Of a stretch of 64,000 bases of DNA, positions 48,210 to 59,499 are shown in pieces; position 1 is the stretch's first letter; the number at the start of each line of letters is the position of its first letter. Below the pieces are notes generated by a model, which was not told where the DNA came from, did not search any database, and worked only from the letters and a program-made list of their open reading frames with translations. Source of the DNA: Lottia gigantea (lineage: Eukaryota; Mollusca; Gastropoda; Lottiidae). A program made the position numbers and the translations under genes. The stretch spans positions 1,207,126 through 1,271,125 of the forward strand of contig NW_008709421.1 of assembly GCF_000327385.1 (NCBI RefSeq), in the 5' to 3' direction.

Positions 48210-48358
48210 CGCTTAGCGTGCAACTCTGAGTAACAACATGTTTCAAGTTCTGTTTTAATATTTCTATACGGCTTTACAATTGATGTATAAAGCACTATTT
48301 TAACAGTGTATTTCTATGTTGCTCTACAATTGATGTATAAAGCACTATTTTAACAGTG
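48210..48358 (-). repeat. Second copy of the CACTGTTAAAATAGTGC repeat
   Basis: On the minus strand it reads two CACTGTTAAAATAGTGC units, ATCAATTGTA-AGC, then AAAACAGAACTTGAA and GTTGTTACTCAGAGTT, matching 6935-7080 in order. Only one arm of the hairpin is present. A single related arm may also lie near 59497-59520. Confidence 0.6.
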
Positions 48359-48449
48359 AAAATATCTTATTATTGTATTTCCATCTCTGTTGTGTGAATT
48401 CATCATTGAATATTCTTAGTAAATCTTAGTAGTATGTAATATATAAGCA

Positions 48450-50200
48450 ACTGTAAACAGTGTTTTGTAAAGTTTAAAATAATCTGGATAACAGTCCAAC
48501 AAATTAACATTGATTTGTAAATTTTAACTAATGTAAACAATATTTTATAACTGTTAAAAATGATTTTCTGTCATTTTTAACTGAGTTAATGTTTAATATT
48601 TTATCTTTTGGAACAATTTTAACTTCTACAAACAATGTTTTGTTGAATTCTTAATACTGTAACAATGTTTTTTTTAAATTCTTAATACTTTAAACAATGT
48701 TTTATTAAATTAGAACTACTGTAAACAGTGTTTTTTGAATTCTTACTGAATTAAACAATGTTTTGTAAACTTCTAACTACTGTAAACAATGTTTTTGAAT
48801 TCTTACTAAATTAAACAATGTTTTGTAAACTTCTAACTACTGTAAACAATGCTTTGTAAATTCTTACTTTACAAAGGCTTTGTTATGAAATTCTGTAACT
48901 GTATGTTACAATGTTTTGTAGACTACTTTAAGTAAATGTTTGTAAAATTCGTACTGTAAACAATGTTTACTTGAATTCTCACTACTGTAAATAATTGTAT
49001 AGTAAATTCTAACTTCTGTAAACAATTCTTTGTAAATTTTTAACTACAGTATGCAATACTTTGATGAATTCTTACTACTTTAAACAAATGCTAAGTAAAA
49101 TTTCAAATACTTAAACAATGCTTTGTTTTCAAACTACCGCCAACAATGTTTTGTTTACTTCACACTATTTTAAACAAATGTTTACTAAAATTTTAACTAC
49201 TTTAAGCAAAGTTTTGAAAAATACTAACTTCTTTAAACAAGGTTTGGTAAATTGTATTTGCTTTCAAAAGTGATTTGTTAATTTCTTATTACTGTAAACA
49301 ATGTTTTGTTGAATTTTAGACTGTAAACAAATGCTTCGTAAAATTCTAATTACCATAAACAATGGTTTGAATTCTCGCTACTACAAATGCTTAGTAAACT
49401 GAAGCTACTAAAAAACAATGCTTTGTAAAATTCGAACTACAATGCTTTGTCGAAGTCTTGTCACCTTAAACAAATGCTAAGCAAATTCTTACTTCTTTAA
49501 TCCTTGTAATGTTTTGTAAAATTCTACTGGAAACAAATGTTAAGTAAGCAATGTTTTGAAAAAATCGAACTACCGTGAACAATGTTTTATTGAACTCTTG
49601 CTACTCTAAACAGTGCGAAATGACACATGCTTTTTAACTTCTGTGAACCATATTTTTTTTTTAAATTTTATGAGTGTAAACTATCCTTTCCGAATGCTAA
49701 CTGCTTTAAACAGCTTTGTAAAACATTCTGTAAACAATACTTAACTGTTTTGTAAATCTTTCTGTAAACAATACTTTTAAAACGTTCTGTAAACAATACT
49801 TTTAAAACATTCTGTAAACAATACTTTGTAAAACATTGTGTAAACAATATTTTTTAAAACATTCTGTAAACAATACTTAACTGTTTTGTAAATCTTTCTG
49901 TAAACAATACTTTTAAAACGTTCTGTAATCAATACTTTTAAAACATTCTGTAAACAATACTTTGTAAAACATTGTGTAAACAATATTTTTAAAACATTCT
50001 GTAAACAATACTTTGTAAAACATTCTGTAAACAATACTAAACACTTTTGTAAAATATTATGTAAACAATACTAGACTGTTTTGTAAAACATTCTGTAAAC
50101 AATACTTTGTAAAACATTCTGTAAACAATACTTTGTAGAACATTCTAACCACTATAAACAATACTTTGTATATTTAAACTACTGTAATTAAGAAATTGGT
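48450..50200. repeat. 1.75-kb AT-rich satellite rich in GTAAACA
   Basis: Degenerate units of about 30 bp built on CTGTAAACAATGTTTTGTAAA fill 48.45-49.7 kb. More homogeneous 26-bp units built on TTTGTAAAACATTCTGTAAA (with CAATAC) fill 49.72-50.16 kb. At least 20 copies of GTAAACA, mostly GTAAACAA, are visible by eye. The 85-codon antisense frame at 49777-50034 merely translates the units. Confidence 0.85.
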
Positions 50201-51110
50201 AACTACTGTACACAATGAACATTTTTTGTAATAAGAAATACAATAAGGGTTATTACCAAAATCAGAGTCTGCTGTGGTATGGTATTAATTAATACTGGTC
50301 AAAAGTAATATATTTTCAGTGTAGTACTAAAATTTTGTGTCAAAATGCACCATATCAATTATATATTGCACAAATTGTCTCGAGGAAAAACTCTCTCAGA
50401 CGCTCCATGGGCAATGTTTCGCCTATGACGCTTCAACAGAGGTGATGCATTTTGAATCTCGACCTTGACAGTTTTGTGCCCCGATAAAGTCAGCCCCTAT
50501 TTGTACCTTCAGTCTCGAGAGGCAGGAGCTGCTACTGCATCAATGTTGAACTATTATTTTCATAAGCAAAAGTTCTTCCGAAGGGCCAAGCTTTCCTTAC
50601 ACACAATATGCACGCTCGGAAGATAACAACCAAGACACAAGAGAAAATTTCACGTTTAAAAAGCCTTCCATAACCAATTTATGTTATCTATATTTGAATA
50701 TCTTGTCATTTTTTCGCCAAACTGAGAAAAGAAATTCATCGAAAAATGTACAATTAACAGATTATCAAGTTTCATCTTATCTTCGATCAACATTGTAGTC
50801 TCTATCATTTTTCTCGGAAGCCCAGGCATTTTATGCAAGGGCAAAAACTCAATAACCATGCAAAATCTCACAAATTTCGCCCAATTCTGCTGTCTCACCA
50901 TTCACCAGCAAATTTGACATATTGTAGTTGCCCCTGCGCGTTTGACCGTTCGTTCACATTTGCTTGTGAACTTTATAAAGACCAGTTTTGCTCGGATCGG
51001 TCGAAACTCTGTATGCCTAGGTATGTATATTAATCGGATCCCGGAATACTCGATAATTCTCATAGAACTATTGAACATGTTCAAATTTTTCTAACGGCCT
51101 CTGCGCGCTT
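50200..51110. other. CpG-bearing unique sequence, no gene recognised
   Basis: From 50.38 kb CpGs are again common (TCTCGAGG, CGCTCCATGG, GTTTCGCC, GCGCGTTTGACCG). Small opposite open frames of 60-81 codons overlap at 50656-51084 and show no domain. It may be regulatory or an unrecognised exon, but I see no proof of either. Confidence 0.3.
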
Positions 51111-51112
51111 TA

Positions 51113-51304
51113 TAAACATATTTTTTTATTCGCAACCATATGGAATTAGCGATCGCTCTGGCGAGACTTTATTTTGCATGTTTCTGCAATCAACTGCATG
51201 CTTATTTATCTAAAACCCATAAAACCCATGCCATGTAGTTGCGTTCAGACCACTATATTTTTATTTGCAAACCTACGCAACTGATGATCGCTGTGGTGCG
51301 AGGG
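51113..51304. repeat. Short direct duplication with GCGATCGC
   Basis: 51113-51167 and 51250-51304 share TATATTTTTAT-TTCGCAA-CCTA, GGAATTAGCGATCGCT or its variant CTGATGATCGCTG, and TGG-GCGAG. The copies lie about 137 bp apart. The sequence is CpG-rich with AsiSI-type palindrome GCGATCGC in the first copy. Confidence 0.4.
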
Positions 51305-51640
51305 CCCCTTATCGTGTACAATAATATAATTGGTTGCTACAAGTTACAGAAGTGGGTTTTGTCATCGTTTTCCCTTACTCTTTGTTCATTTAATAATTAT
51401 ATATCTAAACAACAAGTACAGCCTTTGTCGTCTATGAAAAGCATAGGCCTACTAAGGTTTCTAGGTAGTTAGGTTTAATGGCAGTATGTGAACAGATGTG
51501 TAGGTTGATAATAATAATGTACTCTACGGTTCAGATATAATTTAATTAGAAAATGAATAATTTATTAACATAATATCTAATCATTGTATTGAAATGTAGT
51601 CTTTCCATCTCTTTGTTTCAGTATATTTTCAGGTATTGGA

Positions 51641-51896
51641 ATCCCCTTAATTTGGACAGGTGAGTCTTGAATATATGTAAATAGCCTTCAGAAGTACTTT
51701 TCCTATTTCTATAGATGTCTTTTCTATATATGAGAGTATCTCAAGAATATGCGCCCCATCTTTTTAATGTTCAAACCCGGATAATTCTGGATTTGAAGGC
51801 TCAAATTTCGACGGTGAGCTGAGAATACTTTTACTGATTCTCGTTTCAGAACAAAGGTATGATAAGTTAAAAAAAACGGCCCATCTATCCCGTTAA
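51641..51896 (-). mobile_element. TTAA-ended MITE, copy with internal losses
   Basis: Runs from CCCCTTAATTTGGACAGG to CATCTATCCCGTTAA with the family order TTGAATATATGTAAATAGCC, TTCAGAAGTAC, TAGATGTCTTTTC, GATAATTCTGGA, GGCTCAAATTTCGACGGTGA. Several family blocks are shortened. The 72-codon antisense frame here is spurious. Confidence 0.65.
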
Positions 51897-51899
51897 AGA

Positions 51900-54800
51900 G
51901 ACATCTTAAAATCATTTCGGAAAAAATATGATCTAAACCCAATTTTACCTACGAAATGTTTTTGTATATTAGTTTTTTTTGAACCACTGTAAATGCATAA
52001 TAAAAAAGGGTTTAATATACATAAAGTAACTTTAATGTAGTCATATTTAGAGTAAACAGGTACGTTCGAGCGATCAATGAAATTAAGGGAAATAAATCAG
52101 TACAACAGACTGTAAAACTTAATTAAACATGGTGTTTTTAAAGACACATATGAAAAGAATGAATTTTATTTGATAAATACTAAGTGAATAAACATAAAAA
52201 ATGTAAGCACAGTAGTGTTAATGAGGACGAAATAACTCATTATGGTGCGAGCTGTCTTTAAAAATCCTCCTAATCGTCTTTCCGGTTTCAGATACGCTTC
52301 CACTCTTAAAAATAGTTCGGTATTGCAACTTCTTCAGTAAATACACACGGTTAAAATTGGGAATATTTTGAGCATTTGTGAATTTATTGATATCATTCAG
52401 ACGTTATAATATTTAATTTTATGCATATTTTATCATTCAAGCTGTAGCCTTGGACAAGATGCCTTGTGATTAGGTTCGTGTCTAGATCTGCGACTATACG
52501 GAGCTAGGCAAGATGCGAAGTTTCGTATGGATATGGACAACTACCAAAATAAAGGAAGGGATGGAGATATCATTTGTACAATTGAAAACTTCCATTTAGT
52601 TTCTTTACTTATGAAAATTTCATTGACGATTCGCCTTTGTCAAGAGTCTGGCACTGTGTAGAACGGTTTAAGACTGTATCATCAAAAATATCTGAACACA
52701 GCATTTCCTATTATAGACGTTATCAAGGAACCGTGTACTCTAATTTTCACTAGGATAAAAAAAGTTAATAAAAGAGTTTGTGTTATTTTTGAAGGAATTA
52801 TGCGATACATTTCTGGTACTTCTGAAGGCTATTTAAATATCTTTAAGGCTCCGAAAATTGTGAACCATGAACTGTACTGAAAGTCCAGGCCATCAACAAA
52901 CTCAACAAATACAGCTTTATTGCCACCAGCTTTATTGCCATTGTTTGGAATAATTCTATCTTTCATCAACTAATATTGATAACTTTTAAAATTTGGCCAT
53001 AGGTTAGCTACGGTTTACAATTATATCTCTTCTAGTTGCTTAGTTTTTAGGAAATTACACGAAAACAAGCTGGTCATTTCACTATCATCGTGTATTCATG
53101 TTACCTTTCTGCGGAATACAATGCATTTACATTTATCTTAATTTTACAATTCTTTACACTATCATTCCTTTAGCCATGTTGAACGATTATGTCGAGAACT
53201 ATATGAACTGTACAATTCAGTGTTAGAGAATGATTAAAGCTAACCTGGTAAACTTTATTAAATTGTTATAATCGAATAAAACTGATGAATATACAAGATT
53301 AAGTATGGGTGTTTCTGTTGTTAATACAATTAAAGATATGACTATTACCAATGTATAACATCTGGCATTTGAAGAGTGCTGATGCAGCAAATGACGACAA
53401 AACATCATTGACAGTGGCTCAACTACCAAGGGGAATGGTTGAACCAAGTGCATGCGCCCTTAACCCCTCCACTCCCCACCTCCCCAATATAAAATTTTAA
53501 AAAATGTACAAGAAAGTATCTAAAATATTAAATAGCATTAACTCTATACTGAAACCAAATTAATCTTCAATTAACAAGCATTAATTTGATTTACAAGTAG
53601 AGCATAAAGTCCAGAGGAGGGTCCCCATCCTACGTAAGTCTACGGACCCCCATTCATCTTTAGAGCCACTGGTCATTGAATACATCGATGATGATCATAG
53701 ACCATTAAATTTGGTATATGGTATGAGTAAGGAAAGCATATTTTGTTAATTATTCTTCCTTCAAATTTGTTCAGCTTAGCCAAATTTTAAATTCTTGATA
53801 TTACAGAACTGTTCTTTTCTGCTCTCGGACAGTAAGTATCAAAATTTTAATCCACTCTCGGTTTCGGACGAGTTCACTTCAAAGTCTTGAATTCAGAATA
53901 ATAAGTCGATTTTTGAAAAAGTAGGAAAGATTGAAACGACTTTGTTTTGCTAGAGAAATGTTAAGTTCAACCAAAAATTATTGTTTTCATTTAATTATAA
54001 CTTTTGATCCAAACCTGTCAATGTGGGTTGGTAAACTGTGACATAAACGTCACTTTCTTTAAGTTAAAGATTACAATGGGCGTATTGATATTTGAATAAA
54101 AATGGATTTTAAAATGGTTCGCGTGCCACAGCACAACCTCATATTTACTTTTAAAAAATGTTAGCTGTATTTTATGTTTGCGAACACAAGTGACATGATC
54201 TGTAAAATTCACTTCAATCGATTTAAAAACGTCCAAAATATATCCGAAATTTAAACTTCACAAGTTTACAAATCTGACAAATAAAAATAAAAACGAAAGT
54301 AGAACGAGTATAGTCGGAATACCATGACGTAAAGTAAATCTGTTGGATATACATTCCAGTGAGATTAGATTTTACATAACGTTCACATGGTTCCAATCTA
54401 AATAAGATTTATATTTACCAAAGTTAATACATTGTTGTAACCAGCCCAACAGCAAGGAGGTCAGGTGGTGAAAACAGTCGAATATATCTTGTCCAATCAC
54501 CCCGACAGTTTTCTGCAGTCAGGGTGATAGAATCTGCTAGGCCCCCATCAAAAAAGTTTATCAGGATGGTATGAACAATTAAGATTATTTTGTAAATTTG
54601 TGACAAATTTAAACCCTGTGTCAGTGCCTTCAGTTAATAGGTAACATGTTACCTTCAATTATCGAAAAATTCTGTGCCTGTGTTTCCAGTATTTTAATTT
54701 CTAAAGAGGATATCCATTGTTTAATCCAAGCAAAGGGAAATAACTTGTGAACCCAATAATTCGAGGAGAAACAGCACCTCTGAACTAAGACCGGTAATTC

Positions 54801-55384
54801 ATCTGCCATCTATTTCCATCTATAATTTTTTTCCAGAAATCTCGTTGAAAACTTTCCAATATGCCCGCACGAAAGCCTGGCCAATACTTAGTTTCTAAAC
54901 AAAAGTTCAATATATCTTGACCATGAAAATCTTGAGCTAGCCAAAGTAGAACACTGCATTTTATCAACATCCGCTTGACTGTCACTGCACACAAAATGAC
55001 TATTTTTAGAATTATCATTCCACAGAAAAAATACATTTCCTCAAACCTTGATTTTATGTTTGTTAAGAATTTATAAGCAAAATTGAACTCTTATCTGTAT
55101 TGCCAAATCGAGTTCTGATTTAACGGTAGTTGATAATTTCAATACTGCTATGCATACTACATCGTGACATTGACTAATTCAGCTATGACATAACATGTTG
55201 GCTTTTCCCTGGCCTGGCTCATAAAACATTCTACTGTCCATTTCATAAAAAATGAACATTTTCCCAAATTTTGGCTTTAATTGTAACAACTGCACCGTGA
55301 GGAAGTTAATTACGTACAGAGCTTTAAAATGAAACTGGACAGTGATATGGATAGCTCAGCTTTATCAATGTAATACAAACTTTA
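51900..55384. other. Upstream flank, no gene recognised
   Basis: AT-rich unique-looking sequence with moderate CpG. The open frames (53223-53453, 54018-54236, 54424-54606, 54785-55036, all minus) are 60-83 codons with no domain or splice context. A short C-rich stretch lies at 53456-53490. Nothing else is recognised. Confidence 0.4.
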
Positions 55385-55399
55385 TTCCAACTTAAAGGG

Positions 55400-55636
55400 G
55401 GAGCCGCGGTGGCTCAGTAACCTGAAAGTCCAGGGTTTAATCCCGGCATAGGTCGAGATAGCACCTTTGGATTTTTCAACACGGTTTCCCCCTGTCAGTG
55501 ATGCAGGTAAGAGAGGCTGACATGGAAAAAGCGTCTAGTCGTTCGGATGGGACAATAAACCAAGGCCCTGTGTGCTAATCCCTCGGCAGTTGGAAATGGT
55601 GCAGAAAATTAGGACGTAAAACTTCATTTACTTCAT
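55400..55636 (+). mobile_element. SINE-A with perfect 15-bp target duplication
   Basis: The tRNA-like head GAGCCGCGGTGGCTCAGTAA and the B-box region CAGGGTTTAATCCCGGC are followed by CCCCCTGTCAGTGATGCAGG, GCGTCTAGTCGTTCGGATGG and the 3' end GCAGAAAATTAGGACG. It is flanked by TTCCAACTTAAAGGG on both sides (55385-55399, 55637-55651). A middle part of about 100 bp is absent compared with the full copy. The insertion split the left end of a TTAA-ended MITE. Confidence 0.9.
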
Positions 55637-55643
55637 TTCCAAC

Positions 55644-55902
55644 TTAAAGGGATAGATGCGCCATTTTAATTTACCAATCATACATTGTTTTTAGCTAAGT
55701 CAATCAATAATAGTGTTCACAGCTCACCGTCGAAATTTGAGCCAGAATTATACGCGTTTGAATATTAAAATGACGACTCGCCATTTTAAGATAGTCTGCG
55801 ATATATATATATATGTAAAAACATTTCTAGTACTTCTGAAGACTATTTGCATATATTCAAGATTAAAATCCACCAGCCAAAATGGCGCACCTATAACTTT
55901 AA
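55644..55902 (+). mobile_element. TTAA-ended MITE hit by SINE-A
   Basis: From TTAAAGGGATAGATGCGCCA to AATGGCGCACCTATAACTTTAA (read in two parts), with inverted ends and the usual internal order. Its left terminus is duplicated as part of the target duplication of the SINE inserted at 55400-55636. An internal (AT)n stretch (55802-55815) replaces part of the family body. Confidence 0.8.
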
Positions 55903-56250
55903 TACATAAGTTGATTTTTTTTAAATCAATGACGTAGACTAGTAAACAAAGAGTAATGAAATAATGTAACTGTTTTTACTATTTTACATTCTCTGTGTAA
56001 GAAATAAAATCCAATTTCATTATTTAATAAAGAGAAACAGTTCAGGACAGATTAAAAATATATTTAACAAGAAATCACCGATAACTTCACCAGTAATTTA
56101 AATAGTCAACTGCGATCATTTGATTACAGACATGGTGCTGTACAAAATAGGTTACTGTTGTGTTGCAATTGATGCTGTGTTTGCCAAAACAATTTCCTTT
56201 TTGGTCATTTAGAATATAGACACAACAATCATTAGTTGAATCATTATGTG

Positions 56251-56285
56251 CCTCAGGACGACGGGGAAAACACGCCGAAACGTTG
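56251..56285 (+). ncRNA. Hammerhead/Penelope-like motif, degenerate
   Basis: Reads CTCAGGACGACGGGG, then AAAACACGCCGAAACGTTG. The CTGANGA..stem..CGAAACG layout is that of small type I hammerhead ribozymes carried by Penelope-like retroelements. A CGG/CCG stem II of only three pairs is visible and the first core box is altered, so self-cleavage is doubtful. It may be the end of an old element of that class. Confidence 0.25.
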
Positions 56286-56569
56286 CATAAAACTTTAACT
56301 TGAATTGTTGTTCCATAAAGCTTTACTTAAGTTGTCATCAATAGTATTTTAATGTGAGTCAAACTGCTGACAACATTTGGCTTAAAAAAAAACTCTTTGA
56401 CAATTTGAATTTTAATGTAACTGCTGATACAAGGGGGAATATTGTAACATATAAAATATGTCATGCATAATATGTTCCAATATTTTGTCGAATAAAAATA
56501 ATCTTAATTAAAGGCATCGTTATAAAAGTTTTAATGTGTTTTTGTGTTTTAATGTGGGTATACAATAAC

Positions 56570-56865
56570 TTAAAGGGATTGTAAAGAGGTTTTCTAAAAA
56601 CATTTATGTGTATCGGGGACACTGATAGCAGCAATTTGAACTATTCCAATTGTCAATCAGACATCTGTGGTTCCTTCAATTCAACTAAAACTAAACATTT
56701 TGTCACTAATCGCGAAATCCTTATGTGATAAACCATTATTTGAGTTTAGTGACGTCATCAAACACTAAGTTTTAGTGAAATTGAATCTGATTGAAAATTG
56801 AAATGGTGAAATTGATGCAATAAGTGTCCACATTACACATAACAAATTCAGAAAACCCCTTTTAA
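56570..56865. mobile_element. Second TTAA-bounded inverted-repeat element
   Basis: The left end TTAAAGGGATTGTAAAGAGG, with TTTTCTAAAAACATTTATGTG, mirrors the right end CACATAACAAATTCAGAAAA plus CCCCTTTTAA. The two inner parts are also inverted (CAATTCAACTAAAACTAAA against TTTTAGTGAAATTGAA). It is non-coding and contains a TGACGTCA at 56750. The terminal AGGG recalls the other TTAA family, but the bodies differ. Confidence 0.55.
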
Positions 56866-57149
56866 GCATATCATGACGTCATTATTGTACATACAATTTC
56901 ACTTATGTGTTATCCATACGTCATAAAATTGTATGATTAAGAATGAATAAAATAGAATGATATAGCCGAATAAGCTTTGACTAAACTAATGAGTATATAT
57001 TAATCTAACAATATAAATAACATAGTTTAATATAATATATTATAAAAAAATAAATGAATAAATGTTAACTAGTAAGTTATGAAGAAAATACAGTACACTG
57101 TAAAATTGTTAAATAAAAATATGAAAAATGACAACAGTTTAACATTGAG

Positions 57150-57322
57150 ATATAATGAATGGAGTTTTACCTTCTACTTTTCTGCACCTGATTGGGCTAA
57201 TTTAGTTAGCAATGAGGGAAATTTTGCTAGATCAGCGACATCTGTCTGCTGTATTTCGATTTCAATCGTCGAGGGATCTTTAACGTGCACAGCAGTTGTA
57301 GCACACGGGGCCTCGGTTTATT
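57150..57322 (-). mobile_element. SINE-A fragment (3' half)
   Basis: On the minus strand it carries AGGCCCCGTGTGCTACAACT, GCACGTTAAAGATCCCTCGA, AAATTTCCCTCATTGC and GGTGCAGAAAAGTAGAAGG. An 81-codon plus-strand frame overlaps it and is a repeat artefact. Confidence 0.75.
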
Positions 57323-59114
57323 GAGCTTAACTTTGATAAAATGAAGTTGAATATCAGGTGGTATGGAACGTCAGATGAAAAGGATCTGAAAAATGTTTTA
57401 AAAAATTAAGGAAGATTCGAAATACTTAATTCGACCAAAATTCTTCTTAATGAACACCTTTAAACGATGGCGCTCATCAAAAAAAAAAAAAACGAAAAAA
57501 AAAAACTATTCTTTTCAAATGAATATTAGATAACCATCCAAGTTGCTTTATTGATATTTTGAAAAGGGTAATTATTTCTATTTACCATCAAATAAACAAA
57601 ACTATATATAAATATGTTTTAATAAATGCGAATATTATTGAGAGATAAATGATTATAAGGTGAATGAAAACACAGTTATGATATCAGTGTATTTACATTA
57701 TCATGAATTTTGTTTACATTATCAATTTATCAATTCAACTTGTTAATACGTGCAAATCTTACACAAATTATGGAGGTCAGAGAGTGTATTCTAGATTGGT
57801 AGCTCTGATAAAGAACGGCTACATCATTAATTCGTTCATCGACAAAACATGACAGAATTTCATTTTACTGCTGAATGATTTTGCACGTGCGTCTGTGTGA
57901 TATGGTCCTATCAAAATAAAAAAAAAATAATTAGGTGTTGTATCCATCCAGTCCATTTTATTTTTATGTTTTCGAATGGATCATCCAGTCTGCATCAATG
58001 ACATTTCATTGTTTTACCAATGTGATCTTTATCAGGGTATTCAGGGAGTCCGAAACATCTGCCTCTATTCCAGCCTCTGATAGCTATATATAATATATAA
58101 TCGAACTACAAAAATATCCATCTTTCTTAATACATCGGGGATTGGCTGATCTGAGATAAATAAATAAGTTTAAAAACCCCGAAAATCCCCATAAAACAGA
58201 ACCTAGTTTTTCTGGCCCTACAGTCAAAATAGTCATCAGAAGCTGGAATAGATACTGGTGTTTCGGATTAGGCATTCATTGTTTCATACCAGGTCTAGGT
58301 TCATGTAATCCGAATATAGGTTTTTAGTCTTATAAGGAAGTATGACGAATGGGGATGTGGTCCGTATGGTCGATGGTCTGGGTCAAGATGGCACCACCTG
58401 TTTATCATTTAATTTACCCGTGTTAATCATGGAGCTTTGAGGGATTACTACGGAAAAAGTCTGTCAGATTGGCACTGCAACTTTAAAAAACCGATGGTAT
58501 CTGTCTGCAAATTGCGTTCGCTACACACTTCATTATTGACAACATGTTCAAACAAGTAGTTGAAGTAATGCAAGCGAGGAATGGCACTCCTTCAAATTCA
58601 CGCCAGGGAAAGCTAGACATTGTTCACCTTTGTAGCCATTAGATGATCAATTATTGATGAACACGCTATACAATATTTTCTCTTCTACCTTTTAATCTAA
58701 TTAGATGAAACGGCATTATAGATGAGTTCGCCCAATTTTTCTACTTATTTATTGATGTAATTAAGAATCTAATCGTCTTTCTGAGGTAAAAACTACCAGG
58801 GGATACGAATAAGCATTTATTATGTTGTAAGGCCTTGCTGCTAATTTTGAAAACGTGTGCAAGAAATTATTCTACACACGAACACGTTTTTTGTAGTAAT
58901 CGAGAACTAGAGATTAGGATGGTTGAAAAGAAACCAGTTACCAATGAAAAGCAACTAGTCACTATTCAACAGAAGGCACTGACACAGGGTTAGAATGGAG
59001 CCAACTCCACCTACATTCTGTTATTCCAGGTTTACCCTTTGCAATTTATGAAGTCGACATTGTTATATGCTCACAGCAGGCTTGCATAGTCCAAAATTAG
59101 TTCATGCATTAAAT

Positions 59115-59484
59115 AGGAAATGAAATAAAATGAATGAGTTTTTCCGTCCTACTTTTCTGCATCATGTGGGCTAATGAAGACGGGCAACGCCATGCAGAGT
59201 GCGATGAGGGAAATTTTGCCAGGACAGCGGCATTAGCCTGCTCTTTTTCGATTTGCAAATGTCGAGAGATTTTTAACGTGCACAGCCTGTAGCCCACGGG
59301 GCCTCGGTTTATCGTCCCATCCGAACGACTAGACGCTTTTTTCATGTCAGCCCCTCTTACCTGCATCACTGACAGGGGGAAGCTGGGTTGAAAAATTCGA
59401 AGGTTTTATCTCGACCTATGCCGGGATTGAACCCTGGACCTTCAAGCTAGCGCGCAAGCGTTAAACTCACTGAGCCACCGCGGC
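59115..59484 (-). mobile_element. SINE-A, full-length reference copy
   Basis: On the minus strand it begins AGCCGCGGTGGCTCAGTGAG (tRNA-like A box) with the B box in GGTCCAGGGTTCAATCCCGG, then the CCCCCTGTCAGTGATGCAGG, CGTCTAGTCGTTCGGATGGG and GGCCCCGTGGGCTACAGGC blocks, a GCCGCTGTCCTGGC core and GCAGAAAAGTAGGACG. About 370 bp. The flanks TTCATGCATTAAAT (59101-59114) and TTCATGCATAAAT (59485-59497) form a target duplication. The overlapping 86-codon frame is not a gene. Six other copies lie in the window. Confidence 0.9.
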
Positions 59485-59499
59485 TTCATGCATAAATTA

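Noticed and set aside
49777-50034. 85-codon minus frame with repeated CFTKYCLQNVLK units
   Set aside because: It is the translation of the 26-bp satellite. Unit length and indels do not preserve a frame across the array.
58345-58440. Short coding-looking frame (MTNGDVVRMVDGLGQDG)
   Set aside because: Only about 31 residues, no splice sites, no recognisable family, and internal GATGG/GGTC repetition explains its look.
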